Made by a program: the position numbers and the translations under genes. DNA of 64,000 bases, taken from Bemisia tabaci (lineage: Eukaryota > Arthropoda > Insecta > Hemiptera > Aleyrodidae). Shown here in pieces: positions 20,675-31,835 of the stretch; the first letter of the stretch is position 1; every line of letters begins with the position of its first letter. The stretch covers positions 9,512,631 through 9,576,630 of the forward strand of contig NC_092800.1 of NCBI RefSeq assembly GCF_918797505.1, read 5' to 3'. The notes under the pieces were generated by a model. The model was not told where the DNA came from. It saw nothing but the letters and a program-made list of their open reading frames with translations, and made no database searches.

Positions 20675-20926
20675 CTGCCGTGCTAAGGAAAAACGCCGTA
20701 TGAACATTTAAGGGTTGCAAAATTTCCTCCAGTAAAATGTGTATTTTTAAGAGATTTATGAATATTTTCCCTTGAAATCTCCAGGAACTCAAGGTGAAGT
20801 TGCGAACAAAATAATCTGAAGAATTGGAAGAAAAAGAATAATAACTTTTCTCGAAAATTTGTGTTAAATCAAAGGAAATTTGGCAACGTCTGGAGGTTCA
20901 TACGGCGTTTTTCCTTAGCACAGCAG
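20675..20926. mobile_element. MITE family A, full length
   Basis: Begins CTGCCGTGCTAAGGAAAAAC and ends CCTTAGCACAGCAG, with inverted arms extending through GTTGCAAAATTTCC / AAATTTGGCAAC. It lies about 45 bp from another copy. Confidence 0.85.
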
Positions 20927-20972
20927 TGTTTGTGACTGTAAGCTGAAATCACCAAGTAGGCAGGGACACATA

Positions 20973-21225
20973 CTGCCGTGCTAAGGGAGAACGCCGCATG
21001 AGCCTTCAGAAGTTGCCAAGTTTCCTCCGATAAAAACCGAATTTACTGGGAAAATTGCGAATATTAGTTTCCAAGATTTCCAGACAATTTTGTACGCAAT
21101 TTAATCTAAAATATCTGAAAATTTCGAGGAAAAATATGCATGAATGTTGTCAAAAATACATGTTTTATCGAGGGGAATTTGGCAACTCTTGAATGTTCGA
21201 ACGGCGTTCTTCCTTAGCACGGCAG
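20973..21225. mobile_element. MITE family A, full length
   Basis: Begins CTGCCGTGCTAAGG after TA and ends CCTTAGCACGGCAG. The internal order matches the other copies. Confidence 0.85.
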
Positions 21226-21682
21226 CATAGTATAAACAAATCTAGAGGGAGAGGCCGTATGAGAGGTCGAAGAAGTAACGTATGCACTATTGCACTGTGA
21301 GTGGGTGGCAATGTTGTGATCTGTACTTAAATTTTGCGACCCTCTTTAAATTGATAGTTATTGGTGATGAAGATTTTATTCGAATTCGAAATCACTCGAA
21401 AAACATGTGTTTCTCTTAATGAGCCCCGTCCAACTTCCTCTCTCTACGCGATCGTAAACTTGGTTTTTCACACAGCACAGCGCGCGGCGATGATGCCCAT
21501 GATTTTACAGGGATAAAACGCCTTCAAAACCTCTTGATACCACATCTGTTACGTATGTTTGTTGTTTCTTTTCGACAGGAGCTCGCTGTTCTTGGGGGAG
21601 ATAACGAGACTGCATTCTGCATCCTATGAGTCCGAGCAACATAATTTTGAAGAGATTTAAAATTTAATGATTATCAAAAGTT
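21226..21682. other. No feature recognised
   Basis: Mixed-composition sequence between MITEs with no convincing ORF or signal. Confidence 0.45.
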
Positions 21683-22131
21683 TTAAGGTGATTCGATGGA
21701 CGCCATATTTTGTGTCAGAACGGCATGCGATATATCGCATCAATTGGTTCCATTTTTTCAGCTACTCGTCATTTTTCTCTAATTTTGAGATCGCAATTCT
21801 GTTGTCAGGAGACTAAAGCACTCACTTACCAATTTTAACAAAGAAATTCAACGTAATGAAGGCGTGGTTTTTTTGGAGAGAAAACATCGCATTCGATACT
21901 AATATCGAAACTGCACTAGAATGCGATATTTTCTCTCTAAAAAAACCACGCCTTTATTACGTTGAATTTATTTGTTAAAATTGGTCAGTGAGTGCTTTAG
22001 TCTCCTGACAACAGAATTGCGATCTCAAAATGGGAGAAACAATGACGAGTAGCTGAAAAAATGGAACCAATCGATGCGATATATAGCATGCCGTTCTGAC
22101 ACAAAATATGGAGTCCATCGAATCACCTTAA
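21683..22131. mobile_element. MITE family D, intact
   Basis: 449-bp palindrome from TTAAGGTGATTCGATGGACG to CATCGAATCACCTTAA. TTAA at both ends fits a TTAA-targeting (piggyBac-like) element, although the ends could simply be part of the inverted repeat. The centre contains CGCATTCGATACT / CTAGAATGCGATA. Confidence 0.8.
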
Positions 22132-22704
22132 TGATCGATTTTAACCGGGGTTTTGCGCCACTAACCCTAGCATATATATTAGTACAAAAATAGGGGAAAT
22201 AAAATTGGAGAGAAGACTTGCGAATTAAATCATAGGTAATCAAACATCGTTTACAAAATCTTGCTGTTTTTAGATTAGCCTTATTCCGGATTTTACATTT
22301 CCATGGACAAAAGTTCCACACTTTTTCGCAAATCATAAAAATACCCCGTATTTTGAATATGAGAAGCTCGCCCCTTGAAAGAAGCTGACGAATTGTAGCT
22401 GCAAGAATTTGAAAATGTTTCAAGAAGGTAAGTTAATCATTCTTATCTTATATCAACAGCGTCCATCAACAATCAAGAAATTCGAAATGTTTACTTTGGC
22501 CCCCCAAAGATGAAGAGGACGAACTATTACTGAAAAAAATTGGCAAAGAGGGAAAAAATACACCTGTTCCCTTCATAAGACTCAATATAAAATATGAACA
22601 TTCAAGGGCACATTTATAATACTGCACCTTTTTTGTGGACTTCGAATTTCTCTTCGCCCAAAGTTTACCAGTGACGCATGCTGAAAATTACCAGAGACCT
22701 CATT
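22132..22704. other. No feature recognised
   Basis: AT-rich. The minus-strand open frame running to about 22423 is partly MITE sequence and is not supported as a gene. Confidence 0.4.
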
Positions 22705-23084
22705 GGACTGCATTTTGTCATTTGGAACCATAAATTCTGGCTCATCTGAAAAAACACTTACCTATTTGCGTAGGAAAACTAATGGCACACGGAAAAAAAA
22801 AAGAATTGCTGATTCAGCTGTTCAATTGCTAAAAACAGTGAGTGCAATTAATGTTTCAACGCAGATTTTACAACAAAAAAATGCTACTTTAACCACATTG
22901 TAAACTAATTTAACCACGGGGATGGTTGAAGTAGCATTTTCTTGTTGTAAAATCTGCGTTGAAACATTGCACTCACTGTTTTTAGCAATTGAATTGCTGA
23001 ATCAGCAATTCTTTTTTTTTCCGTGCACATACGTTGTTTTGAACCGGACCAGAATTTGTAGTTCCAAATTGCAAAATGCAGTCC
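22705..23084. mobile_element. MITE family E with a nested palindromic element
   Basis: Outer ends GGACTGCATTTTGTCATTTG and CAAATTGCAAAATGCAGTCC. Inside, at 22788-23025, is a 238-bp palindrome with ends CACGGAAAAAAAAAAG and CTTTTTTTTTTCCGTG and long inverted arms (GAATTGCTGATTCAGC and CAGTGAGTGCAAT). Confidence 0.75.
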
Positions 23085-23575
23085 AATTCTTTGTTTAGTT
23101 ATAGTTTTCTTGTGAGCATATTCTCCCTTGAAATTTTCAGACATTTTAGATTAAATTTCGTACAAAATTGGAAGAAAAATATCTGAAAATCTTCCCAAAA
23201 GTTCGTGATATCTATTTATTAAATCTTGCCCCTTAACATTGTTAATTTTCTCTTTTGTTTTGTTTTCCCTTTACAAGTTATATCTACACTTATATTTGGT
23301 ACATATTATATTAAGACAACAACTGCAGTATTAAATACTGTTAGTTAGAATAATAAGTATCGTATTAGAATACTTATTATACGTTCTTTACTTTTAAAAT
23401 TTTAACTTAATATTAAAAATAGTCAATAGATACCTTAGGTTAATTAGGTAGTAGTGACATTTATTGTATTGGTTAATATCAATAAAATTTATAAAAAAAA
23501 AAAAAAAAGTTCGTGATTCAGGTACCAAAGAAAATTAAGCAACGCCTGATGGCTCATACGGCGTTCTTCCTTAGA
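23085..23575. mobile_element. MITE family A remnant interrupted by a retroposon
   Basis: The core CCTTGAAATTTTCAGACATTTTAG begins near 23125 and is interrupted at 23209. The right arm resumes at 23509 and ends CATACGGCGTTCTTCCTTAG. The left end is missing. Confidence 0.6.
23210..23508 (+). mobile_element. 5'-truncated retroposon with poly(A) and target-site duplication
   Basis: A 299-bp AT-rich insert ends with AATAAA followed by an A16 tail and is flanked by the direct repeat GTTCGTGAT (23201-23209 and 23509-23517). The preceding AAAA makes the duplication up to 13 bp. This is the signature of LINE-driven target-primed insertion: either the 3' end of a non-LTR element or a retroposed transcript end. 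It has no ORF. Confidence 0.75.
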
Positions 23576-24047
23576 CTGGGAGCATAATCGTCATATTGGA
23601 CTGCAAGTGCACCGTGCGAAAGTGAAAGACCCTCATGGTAACAGATGTTACATGCAATTGTAAACGCGCGCCGGGGGGGGGGGGGGGGGGATGCGAGAAC
23701 AAACAAATGCGTTCTCCTTGCACCGGAGACGGTTTCCATGAGTACTCCTCTGGGCTCAAAAGTCAGTGCCTCCACGTCGCACTGTGGAGGATCGAATCAA
23801 TCTGAGAGGTCGGGCAGAATTTGGAAACTTTAAACGCTGATAACTCCGTTTATACAGAACTTAGAGGTTCTAAAAGTGGTGCCATTGGTTTCCTCGTGAA
23901 ATTTTCTTTTAATAGCATCCCTTGAAGTTTAAATCGTGACGAAATAAACGTCAAAATTCGCCAGGGTGTCTACAAGTCCGGAAATAGTGCTGATTTTTTA
24001 AGGGCGGTCCGGAAGATTCCGCAGGAAGGTCCGGAATTTTTTATAAT
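23576..24047. other. No gene recognised; G16 tract
   Basis: Contains a homopolymer G run near 23675-23690 beside CGCGCGCC. A GTCCGGAAATAGTGCTGATTT segment at about 23976 resembles, in reverse, a stretch near 48712-48760, suggesting a further dispersed repeat. Confidence 0.4.
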
Positions 24048-24298
24048 TGGACGGAGTTAAACAGAAAGGAACCAAGCCACATCGGGAGCGAACCGAGAAA
24101 AAGAGGTTTAAAGTTTGGCTCTTGCATAAGACTCAATGTAAAAGATAAACTTCAAATTCAATTTCTGCAAAATTTGCTCCAGCAAAAATTTTGAATTTTC
24201 GGCGATAGATAGTAGAGCAGTGGTCGAGTTCAAAACCACTCATAACTCAATATTTTTTCCAAAATGTGGGTTGGTTCCTTTCTGCTTAATTCAGTCCA
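24048..24298. mobile_element. MITE family G
   Basis: Ends TGGACGGAGTTAAACAGAAA and TTTCTGCTTAATTCAGTCCA, 251 bp. A close copy is at 47057-47300 and a more distant one at 55710-55965. Confidence 0.8.
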
Positions 24299-24840
24299 AT
24301 TTGTTGTCATTCTTGTCGCAATTTGAGCGAGAAATTCAAATGTTTGAAATTTTTCGGATTTCGTTTACATTTATAGTTTACATAAGTACCTAATTTTTAC
24401 CGTTGATGAGGCACTGAAAATCTTGGGAACGTACTGAGAAAGTACTGTAAAAGCACTGATTTTTGGCCAGCCTGTTTTAGTTGACACCCTGTTTACAATT
24501 TTAGTCAAACATTTCATGTCCGACCTCTCTGATCGACTCGAGCCACTGTGCGCCGCGCTGCGCCACGAGCGTTGAAATTGGCCACCGCGCGGCTCTGGGG
24601 GACCAGGGGGGCCGATGGGCAGAGCTTTATAAGGGTACTCCACTTCTGGTACTGGTATTGCCATTGCCGTCCTCGGCGACGGGGCGAGTGGTATCTCCGA
24701 TTTGGTCGTGGTCGGTTATGTGAGCGGCCGCGCGGATGGGCTCTCGCACCAGACGGCCGTACCAACGCTGATGCCGCTTCTCGGTTGCAGGAACTTGTGT
24801 CAGGGATTCTTTTTGTAATTTTTTGCCTGTCTACTGAAAG
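24299..24840. other. Mixed sequence; GC-rich patch without a recognised gene
   Basis: 24530-24780 is GC-rich, with open frames on both strands but no domain. I would not call a gene. Confidence 0.4.
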
Positions 24841-25240
24841 AGGGTCAGGGCTGCCGATTCGTGGGGCAATTACCCATTTCGTGGGTATTTTGAACTCCGG
24901 TGGGTAATCGGTGGGAAATGGGTAATTCGTGGGTAATCCAGGCAACAGTGGATAATCTGTGGGTATTTTCTTTTTCACTAAAATCCAACGAAATAACCGT
25001 AAGAAAATTCAAATTTGGCGGTAAACGGTGGGTAAAGTTGAGGCTGGTGGGTAATCGTGGGTAAAGTTCGGTGTTGTTGGTGGGTGAACGTGGGTAAAGT
25101 TGAAGCTGGTGGGTAAAAGTGGGTAAAGCTGGAGTCTGTGGGTAAAGTGTGAGTAAAATTGGAACCGGTGGGTAATCGGTGAGGAAAGAAACAATCCGGT
25201 GGTTAATCGTGGTCTCAAAAATGGGTAATCGGATCGGCAA
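24841..25240. repeat. GTGGGTAA-type minisatellite
   Basis: Degenerate tandem repeats of about 22-35 bp built on GGTGGGTAATCG and GTGGGTAAAGTT. This gives artificial Pro/Thr/Tyr-rich frames on the minus strand (NYPFPTDYPP type). One strand is G-rich. Confidence 0.75.
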
Positions 25241-25263
25241 CCCTGAATAGGGTCCCTTTATAC

Positions 25264-25428
25264 CAGTGGCGTGGCGTGAATTGCGATGTATCGATTGATA
25301 CGCCTTTTAAACCTGTGGAAAAGGATCGATAAACGGGGTGTTCGCAGCGAACACCTTAATAATCGATTCTTTACCAGAGGTTTAAATGGCATAACAATCG
25401 ATATATCGCAATTCACGCCATGCCACTG
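25264..25428. mobile_element. hAT-type MITE, family B, with 8-bp TSD
   Basis: 165-bp palindrome with CAGTGGCGTGGCG and CCATGCCACTG ends, flanked by perfect CTTTATAC repeats (25256-25263 and 25429-25436). Confidence 0.9.
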
Positions 25429-25436
25429 CTTTATAC

Positions 25437-25955
25437 TCAAAGTTACAACGCAGTGGATCGAGTCAATGAGAGGGGTCGAACCAGTGTTCTGCCTTCCCCG
25501 GGCGCCATGCGCCTGAAAATCGGGCCTTGGCGCCTAAAAATTTGGGGGGGGGAGCTGGGCCATCGTTGGCGCCTAAAAAATTTGACAGATTGAACTCGCT
25601 ATCGGGAAGCAGCGATAGCAATCAAGCTCTCTCTATACGCACCGTGCCATTCGCCATGGCCGAAAATTTAATTTGGCTCCTAAACATTGGGCTTTCCGAC
25701 CAAGATGGCTCCTGAAATTTTAGGGGAAGGTAAAACACTGAGCCAGACATGAAATTTTCGACTAAAACTGCGAATGTTGATGGTTTTTTCGTCATATTTT
25801 AATTTATAAGGGGTGCTTCGAGAAGAAAATTTCAAGGAAACCAATGGAACCACTTTTAGTACACCAAAGTATTGTATTAACGGAGTTCTAAGTTTTTAAA
25901 GTTTCCAAATGATGTCCCACCTCTCCTATTGACTCGATCCACTATGCGACGTCTC
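25437..25955. other. No feature recognised
   Basis: Contains a G8 run near 25545 and two partly similar GGCGCCTAAAAATTT stretches at 25530 and 25570. No coding signal. Confidence 0.4.
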
Positions 25956-26095
25956 AATTGGACGTGTTTCTGTCAAACGGAACTATGTGCATTAAGTCAT
26001 GAGCCCCGAGACCCATAAGAATGCATGCATAACAGGGCTCATGTCACAATGCACATAGTTCCGTTTGATAGAAATACGTCTTAATTCTGGTCGGG
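25956..26095. repeat. Fold-back repeat
   Basis: Inverted arms of about 50 bp (GTTTCTGTCAAACGGAACTA, GTGCAT, CATGAGCCCC) with a short loop around ATGCATGCAT, bounded by AATT on each side. It looks like a small palindromic transposon. Confidence 0.65.
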
Positions 26096-26139
26096 CTTGG
26101 TTGGGCTCAGAGACAACTGAAAGTGGCCTGTAAAAAATC

Positions 26140-26540
26140 CAATGGACCACTAGACAAGGTACGAATTTCAGCATTCTGATACATGCCTCTTAACCAAAAT
26201 TACACGTAAAACATGATGCGCACAACGAAAATGACCAAAATCAACTCCTAACGAGGATATTCAATAATTCTTGATGCGTAAATTCAAACCACCTGCTCAT
26301 GAAAACTCAATGCTCTACGTGATTCACATCGCGCGCTAAACGTTATTATGAACGTCTCTGCGATAAAAAAATCTGGCAACCTCATCTTGACGCTTTGGCT
26401 CAGCTATAGCAAATTACTTATAGTTTGAAAAACACATGGTGGGAAATGAACATTGCTCGATTGAGAAGCTTGCTGAAACCGTTGTAGTGCGCGATTTGAC
26501 TCACGTAGAGCTTTGAGTTCCTTGTGAGCGGGCAGTTCAA
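26140..26540. mobile_element. Dispersed repeat K, partial copy
   Basis: Shares ACTAGACAAGGTACGAATTT, GCATTCTGATAC, TTAACCAAAATT and CTTGACGCTTTGGCTCAGC with the copy at 61518-62150, partly in the opposite internal orientation. That suggests a larger element with inverted ends. Confidence 0.5.
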
Positions 26541-26565
26541 ATTCCTCGTAACCAATGTGAAATAA

Positions 26566-27143
26566 AAATGTCAAATGTGAAATAAAAATAAAAGGAACTC
26601 AAATCTATAATGCAACAAAATATAATGCAAACAAATTTGGAAAATCTCGTCATGTAAATACAGAAGATTCCCAAACGCCTTCAATTGAGGCGTGATACCT
26701 CACGCGTTCCGGAGAGTTCAAAGAGTTGTATCCCTGCGCCTTAGCAAGGCGATAGATGTTTAATATTGAAGTAGCGTTCCGGTTTGGTTTTTCGGCTTTC
26801 CTGTGTCGCTACTGCAGTTTCGATCGTTAAGGCCGTAGTTTAAGGGCGCTAAAGCCAGGACTGTATTTTGCCAAAAGATAATTTTTGCATAATATTTAAA
26901 AATAAAGTAGCAGGAATAATTTAACTAAATAATAAAAGGAACTCAAATCTACAATATAATGCGAAAAAATTTGGAAAATCTTGTCATGTAAATACAGAAG
27001 ATTCGCAAACGCCTTCAATTGAGGCGTGATACCTCACGCGTTCCGGAGAGTTCAAATAGTTGTATCCCTGCGCCTTAGCAGGGCGATGGAAGTTTAATAT
27101 TGAAGTAGCGTCCCCGCTTGGTTTTTCGGCTTTCCTGTGCCGC
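26566..27143. repeat. Tandem duplication, ~240-bp unit, spacing ~360 bp
   Basis: AATAAAAGGAACTCAAATCT, GAAGATTC..AAACGCC, CAATTGAGGCGTGATACCTC and GTTGTATCCCTGCGCCTTAG occur in the same order at 26566-26815 and 26930-27143. The unit also contains GGTTTTTCGGCTTTCCTGTG. Its identity is unknown. Confidence 0.7.
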
Positions 27144-27547
27144 CAGGGGCGGACTGGCCATGGGGGCGGGGAGGCGATCGCCCCCTAACAATTTGCCGGG
27201 CGAATTTTTTTCGAGTCATCTTTTTTTTCCCGTAATGTTGTGATTTTCTTATATTTTTCAATCACTAAAAGGCCCCGAATTCCTTGAAAATTTGTCTCTA
27301 AGAGACATGGAAGGTCGCAAAAAGCATTTGTGATGAAGGAACCCCCGATGAATCCTGAGAATGGGTTATTTTGAAGTTCAAGTACTGTAGAATCCAACTC
27401 CAATAATGCCTACGTGTTTAAAAAGTGTGAAATTTTCAAAATTTACCAGGGGAGGGCCCCGGACCTTCTTAGAGGGGCCCCCGAACGACAGGAGGGGCCC
27501 TTACATTTAGGTCTCCTCCTAACTTTTCGACTACCAGTCCGCCCCTG
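27144..27547. mobile_element. hAT-type element with CAGGGGCGGACTGG ends
   Basis: About 404 bp with inverted ends CAGGGGCGGACTGG and CCAGTCCGCCCCTG and no transposase. It inserted into the second unit of the preceding tandem repeat. I cannot see a clear 8-bp duplication. Confidence 0.7.
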
Positions 27548-28114
27548 CTCATAGTTATGTAGTTTGACTTATTTTTCGAGACACAGAAACACTGAGTCAA
27601 CCGTTTCCTGAGAATCGCTTGCGATTTTAGCGAAAGGAATTCTCGAAAGAGCTAGGTATGGGTCCTCAATGGGACTATGGACCTATGGTAACCTATGGGA
27701 CCGACAGTATATAGGTTGTATTTTGGGGGGAAAATGGATTTCGCAATTTCCATACACTACATGAATTCAAAATTGGTCCAATTAATTTTGGTTTTGAACG
27801 AAAATTGAGTCGATTTGATTAATCGATATTCTAGGATGGATGAAATCGCCAGGATTAGATGAAAACTTCATGTCACGTCGATGGCTAGAGTAAAAAAAAT
27901 GCGAACGTCCATTGCAACGTTTCAACACCTCCGATTATGTTCAATTTTTTAAAAATAAAACTAGCCAAAATATCATGTTAAACGAACGTTTTTCTAGACA
28001 GAAAAGAGAATTCGACAGGAAATTTTGGAAGAACCGATGATGCGTCGTTGTCGTTTTTTTATACATATTAATAAAATAAAATTTGTGACTAAAAATTTGG
28101 AATATATCGCAATA
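27548..28114. other. No feature recognised
   Basis: AT-rich. A short direct repeat (GGACCTATGGTAACCTATGG type) is near 27675-27700. No ORF worth calling. Confidence 0.4.
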
Positions 28115-28364
28115 CTGCCGTGCTAAGGAAGAACGCCGTACAAACATTCGAGGGTTGCCACATTTCCCACGATAAAACATGTATTTTTGACAACATTACG
28201 CATATTTTTCCTTGAAATTTTCAGATATTTTCGATTAAATTGCGTACAAAATTGTCTGACAATTTTGGGGAAAAAATTCAGAATTTACCCAGTTAATTCG
28301 GTACTATCGGAGGCAACTTGGCAACGCCTGAAGGCTCATACGGCGTTTTTCCTAAGCACGGCAG
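28115..28364. mobile_element. MITE family A, full length
   Basis: Begins CTGCCGTGCTAAGG after TA and ends CCTAAGCACGGCAG. Confidence 0.85.
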
Positions 28365-28436
28365 AATAGGAGGCACACGATTTTCGTCTTGGGATCGTGT
28401 TCGTACCCATCTAAAAAGCCGATTGAAACCAACTAC

Positions 28437-28620
28437 ATCTGTCCATTTGTCCCTCTATAATTCGAATTCAGATGGCGCCTTCCCTCTATAATTCGAACCT
28501 CTCTAATTCGAAATTTTTCCACATGGAATCTCTTTAATTCGAACTCTCCTTATTTCGAAACCTCGCTAATTCGAAGAAAAAGCCGATTCCCTTCAATTTC
28601 GAATTATCGAGAGTCCACTG
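28437..28620. mobile_element. Solo end of a pogo/Tigger-like DNA transposon
   Basis: Ends TTTCGAATTATCGAGAG and TCCACTG followed by TA, the usual CAGTGGACTCTCG-type terminus of pogo/Tigger elements read in reverse. It is preceded by subterminal repeats of TCTCTAATTCGAA type. The other end is not in the window. Confidence 0.6.
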
Positions 28621-28902
28621 TACCTAGCCGGCAACCCCGCGTTGCACGGTTGCCAAGTGGGCCGATATATCGCCTACCCTCCTTACTGAAACCGCTGTAG
28701 AACGCGTGCTCTGGCAACGGTGTGTCGTTGCACTCGCCGCCGTACAAGGGAAAACGACACTGGCCGGCCCCACAGTGAAATATGCTCGAAGATGCGGCCA
28801 GATGGGAGCCCGAGTGACTTCTCACGGAAGAAAGCTGTGGGAATTATCGTGTTACGGGCCCGATTTGGGGGAAACATGCGGCGGACATGACGCGGAGAAG
28901 TT
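28621..28902. other. Moderately GC-rich segment, no gene called
   Basis: Open frames on both strands (CGTTGCACTCGCCGCC region) without any domain. Confidence 0.35.
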
Positions 28903-29155
28903 CTGCCGTGGTAAGGAAGAACGCCGTATGAACATTCGAGAGTTGCCAAATTGCCTTTGATAAAATGTTTATTTACTAGGAAAATTATGAATATTTCCCC
29001 TTGAAATTTTCAGGGACTTGAGATCGAAATACAAAAAATATTCTCTGAGAAATTGGAAGAAAAATATTCATAGGTTTACCAGGGAATTCGTGTTTTATCG
29101 AAGAAAATTTGGCAACGCCTGAAGGTTCGTGCGGTGTTTTTCCTTAGCACGGCAG
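28903..29155. mobile_element. MITE family A, full length
   Basis: Begins CTGCCGTGGTAAGG and ends CCTTAGCACGGCAG. Confidence 0.85.
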
Positions 29156-29409
29156 AGTTGTGCGACTCCCCGTTTGGACAGATCCTTTGCAGGTATCTGA
29201 AAATTAAGCCCTCACAGTGCGCCTTGCACGGCGAGTTGCACCGCTGCGATTGTGCAACGCTACAGGCTCCTCAGTATGTCGGAGCCAAATGCACCTCAGT
29301 ATCGGAATTTTTCGCACCAATTTTCGTGGTTTGTTGTTTTTCTGCCTTCTTTTTTTTCGTAGGAGAGAAAAATTTAAATGGGAGGGCTTAACTGTCTACG
29401 GCATGAAAC

Positions 29410-29701
29410 CAGGGGCGAGGCGTGAATGATCGACTATCGATATTTCCCCATTTCGTCGCTCCTTTGACGTAAGGGCGTATCTCATTTTCCACGTGAGCCC
29501 TGTCTCCCATATAACTCCCTGTTTTCCGGGGCTCATGCGGAAATCGAGATACGCCCTTACGTCAAAGGAGCGACGATTTGAAGCTGTGGTAAACCATCGA
29601 TTGTTAAGGTGAACGTTGTGGACACCCTGTTTATCGATTCTTTTCCATAGGTGAAAATGGCAGATCAACCGATGTATATCGCAAAACACGCCACGCCACT
29701 G
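29410..29701. mobile_element. hAT-type MITE, family B, with nested palindrome and 8-bp TSD
   Basis: Begins CAGGGGCGAGGCG and ends CCACGCCACTG, flanked by CATGAAAC (29402-29409 and 29702-29709). A second element lies inside at 29454-29575: arms CGTCGCTCCTTTGACG and AAGGGCGTATCTC, flanked by ATTT on both sides. Confidence 0.85.
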
Positions 29702-29788
29702 CATGAAACAATCATCAATCTCTTGGAATAATCTATATTTCACATTATTATACAAAGGCTGTCCCAAAAAACTGAGAGTTGGGCAAAT

Positions 29789-30022
29789 ACTGGAAAAAAA
29801 ACATATTGGATCTAGAGTCCAGGCTCTTGAAAATATTGACAAGAAAGAGGACTCTTGATTGAATCAGATTTAAGCTTAAATCAAAAGGAAATCCGCTCAA
29901 ATTAAGAGGCTTGGTTCTTGATTTAAGCTTAAATCTGATTGAATCAAGAGTATTTTTTCTTGTCGATGTTTTTAAGAGTCTGGACTCTAGATCCAATGTG
30001 TTTTTTTCTTTTTTTTCCAGTG
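29789..30022. mobile_element. MITE family F
   Basis: Palindrome with ACTGGAAAAAAAACATATTG, GATCTAGAGTCCAGGCTCTT arms and an internal GATTTAAGCTTAAATC. Other copies are at 34490-34767, 54153-54668 and 61243-61449. Confidence 0.8.
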
Positions 30023-30672
30023 AACTGCATTTATTGGAATCGCGGTTTGCAGAATATTTCGGCTTAATTGATTAGCTTTCCAACGAGTGCTTGTTGTGCT
30101 CATTTGATGAAAAATTCGCATTTTACGGCGATTTTTCGGCGACGTGTAAAAAAAAACCCTCCCAGATTTTTTAGTCATTTTACAGTCTCCGCCTCCACTC
30201 TACAAGGACAAATGAACACTGGGAAGGGAGTTTGCAACCTTTCAGAAGCAAGATATGAATAAGCTGCTAAAATCCTAATGAAATCTAAGCATGTGCTTCC
30301 ACTCGAAGTTCAGAAAATTAAAAATTGTCAAGAAGTTGACGGCCGAGTCAGATTTTCGAGCTCAAAGAAGATGCTGACAAATTTACTCTTGAAGCCTTAT
30401 CAAAGTCTTTGAGCCACGTGAAAATTGTGCTTCCACTATCTAATTAATTTTATGTACCTAGAAATTGTCATATCTCTAAAAATTTCAGAGGTAGGTATTT
30501 CATGGCTCATGAGGTCGAGAGTGAAGTAGTAATACCCACCGATGTCTGAATTTCGAAGAGAAATTTTCGTAGAGAAAACACTCATCAAGCGCCGAGATGA
30601 AAGTCCATTTCAGATAATCTTCGAAAAAGAGGTTTGTTAACATTTTAAATCCTCGCACAATACGTTCATGAA
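30023..30672. other. No feature recognised
   Basis: AT-rich sequence with no convincing ORF. Confidence 0.45.
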
Positions 30673-31120
30673 TTAAGGTGATTCGATGGAGGCCATTTTT
30701 TGTGTCAGAGCGACGTGCGATATATCGCATCGATTTGTTCCATAATTTCAGCTACTTGTCATTTTCTTCGGATTTTGAGATCGCACTTCTGTTGTTATAA
30801 GACTTAAGAACTCGTGTACCAAATATGACGAAGAAATTCAACTTAATAAAGGCGTGGTTTTTTTAGAGGAAAAATATCGCATGCGATACTGATATCGAAA
30901 CTGCACTCGAATGCGATATTTTCCCTCTAAAAAAACCACGCCTTTATTACGTTGAATTTCTTTGTCAAATTCGGTACATGAGTTCTTCAGTCTCATGACA
31001 ACAGAAGTGCGATCTCAAAATTTGAAGCAAATGACAAGTAGCTAAATTTATGGAGCTAATCGATGCGATATATCGCACGTAGCTTTAACACAAAAAATGG
31101 CCTCCATCGAATCACCTTTA
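30673..31120. mobile_element. MITE family D, intact
   Basis: About 448 bp from TTAAGGTGATTCGATGGAGG to CCTCCATCGAATCACCTTTA. It matches 21683-22131 throughout. Confidence 0.8.
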
Positions 31121-31835
31121 GCTTTACAATATTGTTGGCACACCGCACACGCATAGGTTTCTTGATTCGATGTAGCAATACTCTTCCTTTGTAAACGCCT
31201 TCAAATAAAGAGGATGCAACCCGATGACTTGTTCCCAATAATGGGGATCTAACACTTTCCTATGCTGTTCCGGCTGTTTCTCTTTGTACAGAATACTTGC
31301 ATATGAATCACTCATTCATGATGCCACTGCTCGACACAGCCCTACTTCACATTGAAATACAAATTTTCAGCGCATGTCAATGCTTACCTTCCAAAAGTAA
31401 TCAGTAATTTCAGCTTGATAATTATTTAACCCATCTTGAAACCATCATTACATTTTATAATTTATTTTTGGATTAAAGAAAAAATTGTAAGCGTAGTCTG
31501 TAATTATGCTTTCAAATTTATTTTTACATAAATGAAAAAAAAAAAAAAAATTACAAAAGAGTTCCTTTATTTCTCATTTATCACAGTACTTTTACTCGTT
31601 TAATTTCAACTGCATTAGATATTCTACAGAACATTTATGAATTCTTATTCTTATCAACCACGGAATTTTTGACAATCTTCCGTTCCAGCTCCGAAAAAAT
31701 GTCTTACCCGTAATTTTGTCACATCGAACATCGAATTTGCAATTTTCATCATTTTCAAATCGAAAGCATCCTCATAATTCTGCGTTAAACACTTTAACAA
31801 AATCTGTTTTTAGCGTGATACCACAGGAGGATATG
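31121..31835. other. No feature recognised
   Basis: AT-rich. It contains an A16 run near 31535 preceded by ACATAAATG, which could be the tail of an old retroposon. Confidence 0.35.

Noticed and set aside
24514..25240. Pro/Thr/Tyr-rich minus-strand frames resembling a structural protein
   Set aside because: They are direct products of the GTGGGTAA minisatellite.
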